Part shown: in pieces, positions 1 through 12,100 of the stretch
How the letters are laid out: every line of letters begins with the position of its first letter
Numbering within the stretch: the stretch's first letter is position 1
Assembly: GCF_036417845.1 (NCBI RefSeq)
Contig: NC_089979.1
Span: 120,003,415 to 120,067,414, forward strand
DNA length: 64,000 bases
Source: Apteryx mantelli
Taxonomy: Eukaryota > Chordata > Aves > Apterygiformes > Apterygidae
Reading direction: 5' to 3'
The notes under the pieces: model-generated
The model's input: only the letters and a program-made list of their open reading frames with translations
What the model was told of the DNA's origin: nothing
The model's database searches: none
Position numbers and translations under genes: made by a program

Positions 1-1557
1 TAGCCCAATTCTTTGTAGAATAGAGTTTTTAGAGCTTGAATATCAATCATGCTAACACAAGTAGACATCACATGGACCTGAATTCAGGTTTTTCCATCTC
101 TGAGGGGACTGTATGCCCTCTTCCTTTTGCTTCTGTCCGTAGCCGGGATGAAGTGAGCCTATCTGCCTGCCCTGGCAATCCAGGTGTGTCATAAGTGTGA
201 TGCATTCTGGCTGCTTTCTGCAAGAGTAGACTATTAGTGAGGTGGTTAACTTATTGCTGACTCTAAAATGATGGAATTGCCTTCTTGTTATAAATGGTTG
301 TATCTTTCTTTGGATGTGAGAAAAGAAACCTAATATTGATTGCCTGAAGTAAGTACAGCTTTAAGTGAAGACTATCCTATGTGTAGCAAAGGCCTGGCAT
401 GCTAGGGAAATATGGGTGAGCTTACTGTGGAAAACCCAGTTAACCTCTTGTCTTCAGTGCAATTGAAATATGTCTCTCTCTTAATCTGAACTGGGAGTTT
501 AAAACCAGTTTTGTTTTAAGTTAACTTTTGAGTAATTTTGAAGTGCAGGTAACACAGCGTTTCTTAATCTCTGAGTAGATTGGCCTCAGATTCTTCTATT
601 TAATGTTTTCTTTTGGTTGTGATTATTTACCTCACAGATGATGATATGATAATGGCTGGAGAAACAGATGAGAAGTACTGAACTACTTTGAAAGAAACAT
701 GGTCTGATAACAGCAAGGGTTTTGAAAGGAGAGATCTTCTTTGGTAGAAGCATCCTTCTTTAGCAGAAGCCTAGGTTGTTAGGTGATGGGATACTGAAAC
801 TGCTTGAAAGTCTTTAGAATTACATTCTGTTTGGGAATAGAAATTTTGTGCTCCACTTGGCTGCTACTAGGTTCTTTCTGTGTTCCATAAAGCAAGCTTT
901 CTGGCATTTTCTTCTATTAGTGTGCTAGACAACTCTTATTTTCAAGTTTTACCCAGTGTAAATCACTAATATTCTGTGAGCATAGGGTGGCAGTATTTAC
1001 CACATAGTTGTTTTAATATAACCCTGCCAACATTATTTCTTTATTTCGCTTTGAAAGGAACCTGATACATTAAAACAATAATGGAATTAAGATGCAGTAA
1101 ATCTTGCAGTGGTATCCTGGTTGAGTCTTATTCTTCCTTCTTACTTGCTGCCAGATAAACTGGCTATATGTATCCAAAACTACAGCATTTGATAATAATG
1201 TGGTATAGACTGAGGTTTGCATAATTCTTCTTAACTTAAATTATTGTTTGGAAGCATAATGCTTGCATAGCCATACTTCAAACAGAACAGTTTAAACAGA
1301 ATAGCCTTGTTGACTTGCATACAAGCTGCTTCCATGGATAAGTGCTTGTTTAATACAACCTAAAAGCCTGACTCAGCCATATTGCCGGAATTGTTAGGAT
1401 CATATCCAAATAAAACTTACCTTATAGAATTGGAATTTAATCTTGCACAACTACAAATATTATTAGTAGTGTCATGCTTGCAGTAATCATTCAGATAGCA
1501 AATATAATTTGGAAGCATAGCTCAGTGCTTGATTGGCAGTCATCTTTTTGCTGTTGT

Positions 1558-1579
1558 CCCCCCCCCCCCCCCCCCCCCC
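1558..1579. repeat. poly(C) homopolymer, 22 nt
   Basis: An uninterrupted run of 22 C is followed directly by GGG, in an EXOSC7 intron. Runs of this length are prone to slippage and to assembly or sequencing length error. Translated, it gives a spurious polyproline stretch. Confidence 0.95.
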
Positions 1580-2383
1580 GGGCATATTTAGTGCAGTCTG
1601 TGTATAGAAGGGGCAAACTAACTCTTAAAAAATCCAGGAACTCTTTCTGGCATCCTGAATTTTCATCAGTTCTGCAAAAGAAGAATAAGTTGGGAGAACT
1701 GCTGAGGTAAGGATTTCCCTTACAGACTCTGCAGTCTGGTTAATATGACTCATTTGATTGGTATAAGGCATACATAGCTAACGTGGATCTCTGGTATTAT
1801 GGGGAATGTTTGTTTGTTTGTTTTAGGTGAAGGGCTATATTCCCACAGTTTGTTCCCTGCTGTATGTTTGCATTCCCATGGAGTTCTTCTTGGAAGAACA
1901 AGGGACAAAATATGCATGAGAAATTGGTGCTGTGTGGTGCCCAGCCAGTGGAATTCAAGGTTTTGCTATTAGAGATTTTGAACACATCAAACTGCTTCTC
2001 GGGAACCATCTGCTTTCCTCCATCCTATAATCAGAAAGTAAGTTTGGAGAGGTCAGACTAGTTTGAGAACAAGATCTCCAGGACCTTCTCCAAAGACCCA
2101 CAGCTTGAGAATGCTCTTACCCTCTGTAAACCAGAGAGGTTCAGAACATTTGTTTGTTATTTTGGTATGTTTGTCTCTGGGCATTTCTGTTCTACTTCAT
2201 TGGGAATTGGAGGGATTCTTTTTTAATAAGCCTGTTGTTTTTTGTTGATAGAATTTTGTTCTTAGCTCTGTACAGGGCCCCAGCACCCAAAGGCTTTCTT
2301 GCATGGCTGCTCATAAACAAAGTTCATTATGCTGGAATCAGGGGAAGTGAAGAGTGCACGCTTTTGTCAGATCCCTTTTTGCA

Positions 2384-2402
2384 GGGGGGGGGTGGGGGGG
2401 GG
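2384..2402 (+). repeat. G9-T-G9 tract (quadruplex-prone)
   Basis: Nine G, one T and nine G in a row on the plus strand, which is the coding strand of EXOSC7. It can form a G-quadruplex in DNA or in the pre-mRNA. Intronic. Confidence 0.9.
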
Positions 2403-2970
2403 AGTCCTTTAGTTGGTGCTCTCCATAAGCTGCAGTTGCTGAAGATAATGAGATGCTGTCAGCAAGTGGCTTGATAGGAGAGAATACACTCAGTAACGGA
2501 ATTACCAATTAAGGTCAGGCAGTCATGTCACTTAAAAAGCTGCCTCTTGTCATATTGTCACATCTTCCTCTTCTTATCCACTCTCTTATCTTATTAATTT
2601 AACATTCATCTTTAACAGGCTGCCTTGTTAGCTGTTCTGACTTAGAACAGTTTTCTGTCGGTGTTTTTTTTCCTTTTTGTGTATGGGAAGGGGGGAAATG
2701 TTGAGGTGATTGAAGATAGTGCTTAAAAAAAAAAATCTCTGAGACAATACTCAGTGAATTCTATCTTGGGAACTACTACTAAAGATAGTAGAATTTAATA
2801 TACCTATGTTCTGTTACCAACTTTGATACTACTTATCTGCATTATGATTTTGTTATGTAGAATGGAAATAATTTCTTCACAGGTGGTATGCTTATGTTTG
2901 TACAAATAAATGCTCAGATATTAATATTTAATAAATGTTCTTTGGATAGAGGCTGCTTCAGAAATGAAAG

Positions 2971-3010
2971 GGTTTTTTTTTTCTTTCTTTCTTTCTTTCT
3001 TTCTTTCTCT
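2971..3010 (+). repeat. T-run plus (TTTC)n microsatellite at splice acceptor
   Basis: A run of T passes into about eight TTTC-type units and ends six bases before the exon that begins at 3017. It therefore supplies the polypyrimidine tract of that EXOSC7 acceptor. Confidence 0.9.
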
Positions 3011-3016
3011 GTCTAG

Positions 3017-3182
3017 TTCTGCAAATGCTACTCCTGAATTTGAAGGCCGGGGAGGAGAAGAACTTGGCACAGAGATAGCAAATACGCTCTACAGAATATT
3101 TAGCAGTGAGAGCTGTGTAGACTTGAAATCACTTTGTATTAATCCCAGAGAACACTGCTGGGTTCTCTATGTTGATGTTTTG
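3017..3182 (+). CDS. EXOSC7: EXOSC7 coding exon (about residues 85-140)
   Basis: The acceptor ends CTGTCTAG and the donor is GTAAGTAAGG. The first base completes a Cys codon begun in the previous exon; the rest reads SANATPEFEGRGG onward to CWVLYVDVL. This covers the core of the RNase PH domain. The polypyrimidine tract ahead of it is a microsatellite. Confidence 0.97.
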
Positions 3183-6100
3183 GTAAGTAAGGAAATAAAA
3201 ATTAACGAGACTTAAGGAAGTCTTCGAGGCAATGACAGACTGAATTCCCATAACCATGTGTATTTTCATATTACAAATGCATCTCATATAATGCGACATA
3301 ATGTTCACAGCATGGCCATCCTCTTGCGAATTTGCCTAAAACAGTTAGTTGCTGCTTCCAGCTTGTTCTTTTGCTCTTCTCCTGGGGGCCACCGCTCCAC
3401 TGCAGAGCTGAAAAAACACTGAATACTCCAAATCTGCCTCCGATAAAAATTGGTGAGCTTAGAGTGGTGAAGAAATTACCACTGAAGAAGGCTAAACTAT
3501 TCCAAGCTAGGTAGATTCCAAGAGCGACTGTCTCATTCTACTGAATGTAAGTGAACACGTGTATGTGTTAGGGTAACATAACTGTCCGTCATGTCTACTT
3601 TTTGGCACTGTTATCAGTACTAATGCAATGAAATAAATTATGAACTTTTCTGACGAAGTTATATTTGGCTCAGGCACTTTTTGATGGAAGTTGTGTGCAA
3701 GTATGGAATGTACAAGAGAAACTGAATGTTTGTTCCTATTAAAAAATGAAAACTAATTTTGTGCAGGCAGACTTTGTGTATGCAGCAGCTCAGTTTCCAA
3801 GCAGTGCTGTATTTAAAGCTTTCTGGCACAGGAATTTAAAATAGAAGTCTGGGAGTCAAAGACTCTCCTGAGCTTTCTTTCCAGCTCTTATTGGTCCAAG
3901 CCTGACTTCCCACTTATCAAATGTGTAAATGAAAATATGTCGAGGAATCCTGCTCAGTGGAATCAATTAATGTCTCTGAAGTGATTTGTAAAATGTTAAG
4001 CTGCGGTGCCAAACACATTAAATACAGGGTTTTGTTAAACAAAACAGGAACATTCAGACTGAGGCCTAAATAAATTTGAAAATATGAGTCTGTTAGGTTT
4101 TTAAAAAGCGGTAGCACTAGCCTAATTATAGTAGACATGGTACATACTGTGACTTGGTCTGCACACAGAATGATTAAGTATGTACCACTGCTGAGTGCTT
4201 TAACAATTCTAGCCACCAGCTTATTGGAACCTGGCATAGTTTAATAGGGAATGAAGTGCTAGTTCTGAGAAATTACATTGGGGGCTTTTAGTTATTAGGT
4301 AATTGTAAGCAGAGGTACAGAATATTAAGTGCTGTGCTTATTTAGGTAGTGTACTGTTTCTGCAGTGTAAACACTTTCATAAAGTTGACTGTAGAAGTAG
4401 TTGTACACAACTTTTTTCATGAGGGAATACTGCTAATTTAGAGCTCTTGGATTCTTCTTGGACAAATTTTGTTGGTATCCACAGCTACAGAGAAACAGCC
4501 TTGATCTTTTTACACTGCTGGTTTTAACAGAATTATGAACATGCATGAAATAAATTTGGTCTTGATTTACGTGTAGCTTTATTTAGAGTACCAATAAAAA
4601 AATATGCTGTAGGTTTGTAACTAAGACTGTAAACTGGGTGAGTCTTTTTAATGTAACATTTTGCAGAGATTTTGCATATTCCAGCAGTTCTTTAATGGCT
4701 CATAGTTAGAATAAGGCACTTCTGTCTCTTGCTGTTTTTTCTTTTTCTTCTTCTTTTTCCCCAGGCCTTTGTATGTCAATATTTTGAGATATTTGTACTA
4801 TTTCCTTTTCTAAATAGAAGACATATATTACATATACACATGGTACAGAGTGTTTACACTGGATGTGGATGCTTGATACCTACAGGTTTTCCTGAATCTG
4901 CTTCTGCTGAATGCTTGCTCTATTTTAATAACACATGGTGGAAGCATGATGCTTGTGCCAATTAAAATATTTTAAACTGCCTTCTCTGTCTTTTGGGGGA
5001 GAAAGGTTCTAAAGGTGGTAATAAAGCTGGATGAGAGTCCTTTGGATGATGTTTTCCTTCAGAATTTCTAGAAATAGCTCACATGAGTGCTTGTGTGCAT
5101 AGTTAAGTTGAAAGGAAAATAGGCCTTAAATCTCTGTCATAAGACTGAAAACACTGGTATCTTGTGTTCAGATAAAAAGAATTGTTTTCAGATCTCTTAC
5201 TCTGAAAGACAAAGACTCAACAAGAGTGTTATGAACCTGAATGTATTTCATTGCTATGTATTTCAACGATGCAGTTTCACAGAAGCATCCATATTTGGCT
5301 CCTATGTATAAACAAAACTTAAGATATGCAGCCTCAAAAGAGAATATATTCTAAACAGTCAGGCAGTTTATAAATTAAAAACATCTCTCAAATACTCTTA
5401 GTGGTCAGTGTAATTGAAAGGTGCTTTAGTTGTGTATAGTCATACTGGAGCTACTCAGAATGGAAAGAAAATAATTTCAACTGTGTGCACACGCACGTGG
5501 GCTCGAGGCTAGTATTCTACAATGTGCCTTGTGCTTTCAAAATAAATGTATTCTTTTTTTAGTAATAGGACAGGGGTCACTTTCATAAGAGTAGCTCGTG
5601 AATGTGGAGTATCTTATACTGCAAAACTACACTCTGTTATCATCCACTGTCTCATTCCACATCTTTTTTTCCCCCCTTTCATAGTTACTGATTTCAAAAA
5701 TAGCTTTTGGGAGTTTTTTCATGGTGTGTTTGACGCACGTATTGCCTTGTTCACATAAATTGCCCCAGCAGCCTGCCATGCTGAGCAGGAAGAATTAAAG
5801 TTGTGCAGACTTTCCATTCCCCCACCGCCTTACAGCACATTGTTTGTGAGGAGAATCTGTTAGATTCTGCTGAAATTTTAGTAGTTCCCCGCTGAGCATC
5901 CCTCAGAGGATTTCTCAATCTTTCCTATTCCCCCAGTTTGAAAAAAATCTTAGAGAAGTCTCTCCTTTTTTGAGGAAAAACTTTATTAAATAAGATCTCT
6001 GGAATGTTTTCTTTCTTTCTAAGCTCAATATTTTTTCATATCAGTAGATTGAATGAGTCTTTTTTTTTTTTTTAAGACTCCTTTGCTTCCCACACCTCAA

Positions 6101-9100
6101 ATAGCTGTGTAGCCTTTCTTCATTTCTTAAAAAAGAGGGGGGGGAGGGGGATCCCAAGTACAGTGTGCTTCAGCAGAGAAGAGATTGTTCATTTGTTTTT
6201 GGAGGAATTGTACCATACTTCATACAATAGGCCCCTAGCCTGTAGGCGCCACTGTTATATAGATAAGACTTTAGAATAGCAGCCTGAACATAACCCTAGC
6301 AACAGTAAAGGCACATCCCATTATTGTGCTTTAATAACAAAGATATTGTGGGTTTATTGCATTATCCAGTAAAATCCAATAACTACTGAAAGGGACAAGT
6401 TAACCTCTCTGTATCCAGCAGCTGTTTTCAAAGAAATAATTTGATCACCTTTGTATTTAGCTTTCTATCCCAACTTTTTGTCATACTTCTTACACAATTC
6501 AGTCTGTCTTGGTAAAAGTAAACTGTCTTCCTGGAATATCTGATTTATGGTTTGCTCCCAGTGGGGGATTATATCTCATTCTTAAGTAGATTTTGAAGAA
6601 CAATCAATGCAATCAGTGTTGCAAAACTTATTTTGCTCTCATCGTATAGAGTAGATGGATGTCATGGAGAAGCATCCATATATTCTTGCTGAAATAGGTT
6701 CAAGGGCTTGCTGGGAGTGTGTATGTTCATACAACAGTACTAACAGTACTGGCAGCACGGAGTGGAACTTGTCAGACAACTGTCACTTGACTGTGGTCAG
6801 ATACACTTCTGAGTCATCTCTCAGTTTGTAGGTGGTCTTAATCGTTATGTGAGTCCTGCTGTTTTATACAGTGTGCAGTGCTAGTTTTCTCTCTCTGGCT
6901 ATTCTTCTCCTGATGTTAAGGTGGGGCAGGGAGAAACAAGCTAGACTCCCTTCTCAGGCTTGATCCAAAAGACAGTGTTATCACAAGTGGACTTTGAAAT
7001 AGGATTTTCTTAGACCTTCTTCAGCTACAACAGAAACTTGCTGATGAATCCTTTTCTAAAAATAGAGAATAAATCTGGATGTGCCTTCAAAACCATACCT
7101 TGTATAATGAGCTTTCTTTCACACTTTATTAAATAATTCCATGATGTTTACTGGTTGAGAATTTGCATTGTTTCTTTGAGAACAGTGGGATCCATTGGAC
7201 TTGTCCAGGTGATATTTGAAAAGATTTCTCTTTGAAATAAAGTACATAAAACTGATTTTCTTGATTTGATGTTAATGAACAAATACCAAGTTTATCAAAA
7301 AGATTCTGGTCCTAGTCTAGTTCAGAGGCTTAGCGTAAGGAAGATGACAACATTGGCAGTTTCATTTCAGCCTCTGTTATTAAGTGTTCTCATGGATATG
7401 TGCTTCACCTCCTCTGTTTTGCATGTATAGTGCAGTCAGCTGAAACTGACACATGCAGCATTTATTTTCATAGATAGGTTTTAAACACAACTTTAAAAAA
7501 TGTTGCTATGTATATTTTATGGTTCTTAATTTTATTCCTTTTTCAAGTAAGTTTATAAGTAAAATCAAAGCTTTGATTTAAAGGCACTAACCATATCTTC
7601 TTTTAAAAAGGTTATATTTTTTTCCTCCCCAGTTATTGGAATGTGGTGGGAACCTCTTTGATGCAATCTCCATCGCAGTGAAGGCAGCTCTCTTTAACAC
7701 AAGGTAAAGCACAGATCTTGTTTCATTTGGGTGGAAGTGGCATAGAGAAAATGAGAGCAGCGTTTTCTGTGAGCTAAGTATTTTTAATGCTTAATTTCCT
7801 TAAGTAAGAAGAGTTGGAGGCAACTTACATTCAGATGCAAGGCAGTCTGTTTGCATGCAAATAACATGAACTAATGCCTTTAATCCAGTTTCTGGTAATC
7901 GTCACCTTGCATCATTTGCTCAGTCATGCTCAGAATATAATTCCTGTTCTGTAGTCCAATCAAAAAAAATAAAAATGTGTTGACCATATGGTTTGATTGC
8001 AAGTTGATGCCTTGTGGGTTGAAAGTCAGAAGTATCTACAGGTATGTGATGGTCCTGAGTAAGAAGCCCTCTGTCAATACAACTATCAATGTATAACTAG
8101 CCCTAATTTCCCACTTCTGATATTCTTTCTCTTTAACTGTTAATCCACAGTTCTTTGTGAAACTAAGGGCAAAAAATGGTGGTGGGAGGTAGTGGGGAGG
8201 GGAAGGTGATATGCCTTTAGAATAACTGAAGTCCATGTGTTTTGGTTCACAAAATGGAAGAACAAATCTAGTAGAATCGCTGAAGCAAGTGCTCTGTATG
8301 TGTTTCAAGGATAGCATCCAATAAAATATTTTTCTGATATTTTTATCTTCATTATAGACAAAAAGAAGTTTAGAGTTTCGCAGCATCTTTGAGAAGGGAA
8401 CTAGTGAATGGCTTTGAAAAATCTTATGTAGCAAAAATAGCTGTAAGAGCTGCAAAAATCAGACTGTTAAAAGCACAAACATTCTAAAGTGAATCTCACA
8501 TTGTTCCACAGCTGTAAATTAGAGCTCTGCTGAAGTCACTGGCATAGTTCTGACTTACTCGTCAGGGAATCAGTGCACAGCACTAGAGCTGGAAAACAAC
8601 ATGCCAGAAAGAAGAAGAATATGCACTTTTGAAGACACAGGCAGTATGTCAGGTTACAAACATTTATTTAAATGAAGAGGGAATCCCTCTGAGTCTAAAA
8701 CTTGTGTATATTGCTGAGAAATTTCCCATGTTAGTCAAGTTCGCAACAGTACCTCTTAACAGTAGGAGAAAATATTCTCACGCATGCAACAGTTCCCAAA
8801 GATTTGACAATACACTAAAGGGAGAAGAAATGCCTACATCTTTGTGTGCGAGCTGCCGGGATACTAAACTCGTAGTTAAAGCAGTTGCTCCCATATGGGT
8901 TGTTTTGCAGATCCAAGATACATACTTTATTTACAAGATAATTGGACCTCTTTTCTTACTTTAACCAGAATCCTAATTTTGAATAAAAACAAAAGAGTAT
9001 ATGAAAATAATAATTAAAAAAACCTGTTGCTGTTGGAAGACAGATAACATGGAGAGAGTGATTGTTTTAATGATTCTGCTTGATTTTGACTCTTCCGAAA

Positions 9101-12100
9101 ACTGTCCTCTGTGTAATCTTTGATTTGTGGGCAAACATCTTCAGTCTTATGAAAGTAGGATATCAAATCGAAATATGGTACAATTTAAAATAACTTTAAG
9201 CTTGTTGGTTTTGACCTGCAAGAACCCTGTCTATTCAATTGAGCAGGAAATGCTAGTATAGCTAATCTTGAAGTGCTTTAGATATGGAGAAAGCAAAAAC
9301 AAGAAAGATTAACGAACTCAGAATTTCAAATGACTTTCAAAGTGAAAAGCTCATGTCCTCATCCACTGCCCCCGCTTTTCCTTAGTATCTGCTGAATTTT
9401 CTTTGGATTAATACAAGGTTGTTTAGAGTAACTGTCTACTCTTCATAAAATATTATTGTCCAGTTAAGACTTTTCAAAATAATTACATTTTAAAGATTTA
9501 TAATCAATTTGAAGTTCACTTCAGATTGTTTTGAACTTAGCTTGATATCTCTATCCCTCTTTCAGAGTCTTACTTGCTTTTCGTAATTTGTTTGCAACTA
9601 GGTTTTTGTTATAAGGGTTTCAAATAATTTTTTACCCGCCTTGCCTGCAATCTTAGAACCAGGAGCAGGAAGTTCAAGCTACTGTAAGGTTTTGTTTTAT
9701 TTTTCTTTGAAGTCATAAATTTTCAGTTTCATTGTTCAAACAGGCATTTGAAAAGCTCAGCTTCATCAACTTTGTCCTTAAAATCTAGCTCTTACCATTT
9801 TTATATCTATGGAGACACTCTTCCTTAGGGCTAAATAAATCCACAATAGTAACTTCAGGAACTTTGTGTAGCAATTATGGGATTTAAGTCCTTTGTGTGT
9901 CTGATCTGACTCATTGTATCCCATTCAGACATGGAACAATCAAAATATGGCTGGTTTAGGGGGAATATTTACTCCTTATAGTTTTTCATTGTTCAGTGTG
10001 TTCTAAAAACTGCATCAAAACTGTGTGTGAGAGGTAGCAGATACCAAAATTTGTTCTTAACTATGTGTCTCCAAGGCACTTAAGGCTGCATTTATCCGTG
10101 ATCAAAGTGGATATTGCATAAGTGTGCAAATAGCTACAGTGCCAGGACTTAACATTGTATTTTAGTTTAGGGTTAGGGTTTGCATTTCCATTGAGTTCTT
10201 ACATAGCTCTGCAAAGTATTTTGAGTTTCATTTCATGAAGAAGTATATGATGTAGTTGTGTTCTGCTTACTGAAAGATTGTACTTATAGCTTGGTTTGGG
10301 CCAACATTACGTAGAGAATTTGTCTCTTCTTGCTAAGCAAGGTTAGCTGTTGTGAAGTGCTTGCCTCAAGGACTCTTAGCTGTGAATAACTGAATACTTT
10401 TTCAGGGAACAACAAAAATCAGTTTTCTTTGAGGAAAAAGTTCATTAAATTACTCCCAATATTCTCCTCTCTTAAGAGGGATTTGATTCAGAATGTGTAA
10501 AAGAATGTAACCTCCAGAGTCTAGTTATAAGACACAATGCTACTGTAGAAGTACTAATATAGAAATAGATTGTGGTTGCATTCCACAGGGTTACTGAAGT
10601 TAGCTTTCCAGGGATGTCATGAAGTATTTTATGTTTTCAAGTGCAATTCAAGTGCAAGCATGTAAAAGTGGGAGAAGTTTGGTTGAGCTGTGTGGGGGGT
10701 TTTTTTTGCTGGCCAATAAAGCAAAGTCCCTCAGTCAGTACTCTTCCTGGTGGACACCCAAATTTCTCTGCAACTGTGACAACTTGGGGTGGGGAAGGTC
10801 ACAAGTTGGGGTGGGGAAGGCAAGTGACCATTTGAAAAATGGGATATAAGATGCTGAGGTTCTTGGCTTCTTGAAATACCATCTGCTGCTAAATTGTTAT
10901 AAATGTTTTTATTCATTACACTAAGAAAGCTGTATTAAATCCTCATGTAAAACTCCCATTAAATGGCTGTAACGTGTGCAGGATATTTGCCACTGATAAG
11001 AAGCCTGTGTAGCTCATTAGCAAGAGATCTTGTTGCTCACAATAGACAAGAAAGTGTTTCTTGGATTTCTACCTGGGTTTTTATCCCTGGTCCTTGCTTT
11101 TCTGTGTCTAGCTGTAGAGCAGTAGAGACTTCTGGTGATTTCAAGAATGAGAATATCCTGCTGATCTTCCCAGCCTGCTAGAGAGGAAGGATTTCACTAG
11201 TGTCTTAATTATGCTTTCCCTAAGTCTCTGTAGTTAGTGTCATTCTTCCTGAACAGCTTCTCTGCTTTTGTTTGTTGATCGTGTCATGGCCTTGCCAAGC
11301 AATGTAATTGCTGTAATTCTGACAACTTCACTGCTGTCTGCCAGCTTGGGAACCACAGGTATGAAAAGGTTCAATTCTGGTAATTTCTCTGCAATTTTGC
11401 CAGGCAAACATATGTAGAAATATTCAGAATTGCACTATGCAAGCTCCTAAAGGCACCACTGAATCTGTCTATTCGCTCCCTATGGCATAGTATAGAATTC
11501 AATTTAAATTCTAATGCTTTGAGTGATGTGTATAGATGGTCTCATTCTGAATATCTTCCCACTTAAGATGTTTTCTTAGCCTCAGGGGGCTAATTGTTAA
11601 TACTTTGATAACATTCCAGGATATTTTTTCTAACATTTAGCCTTATTTAGAGAAAAGGACACTTCTTGGAATTGAGAGTATACGATGCCTGTATTCATTA
11701 TCTGTTCTGAGAGTGATATTGCATGTGCTTTTGTTTCTGTAGAATACCAAAAGTGCGTGTTTTGGAGGATGAAGAAGGCTCTAAAGAGATTGAGCTCTCT
11801 GATGACCCTTATGATTGTATTCGACTTAACGTGGACGAGGTGCCCTGCGTTGTCACACTGAGCAAAGTAAGCCAGACAAAATTTTGACTTTCTACCTAGA
11901 GACTTCAGCTTCCATTAACTTCACCTGCTGTTTATTTTTCTTTAGAGATAAAATTTGTAATCCAGAAATGAGAGGTGTCCAATGTGTATGTATTTGTTCA
12001 TCCTTGCTGCTATTTTGATTAGAAGGAGCTTTTACTGAATAAGGGTTTTTTCCATTCTGACTTGCAGATTTCCACTTCATGCATTCTTAAAATCTCTTTT

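Larger units (their letters stand above)
1..3016 (+). other. EXOSC7: EXOSC7 intron (partial)
   Basis: This AT-rich stretch precedes the first EXOSC7 exon visible in the window and ends in its splice acceptor. I saw no open frame resembling the N-terminal 84 residues of EXOSC7, so those exons should lie to the left. It holds a 22-C homopolymer at 1558-1579, a G9-T-G9 tract at 2384-2402 and a TTTC microsatellite running into the acceptor at about 2971-3010. Nothing else is supported. Confidence 0.8.

Noticed and set aside
1474-1710. Plus-strand open frame with a polyproline run
   Set aside because: The prolines come from the poly(C) homopolymer in an intron; there is no domain and no conservation signal.
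8036-8455. Minus-strand open frame of 139 codons in an EXOSC7 intron
   Set aside because: Low-complexity AT-rich composition, no recognisable family, antisense to a well-supported gene.
8629-8964. Plus-strand open frame of 111 codons in an EXOSC7 intron
   Set aside because: It lies between two exons that join in frame without it, and matches nothing in EXOSC7.
10166-10181. Telomere-like TTAGGG doublet
   Set aside because: Only two units; too short to be an interstitial telomere array.
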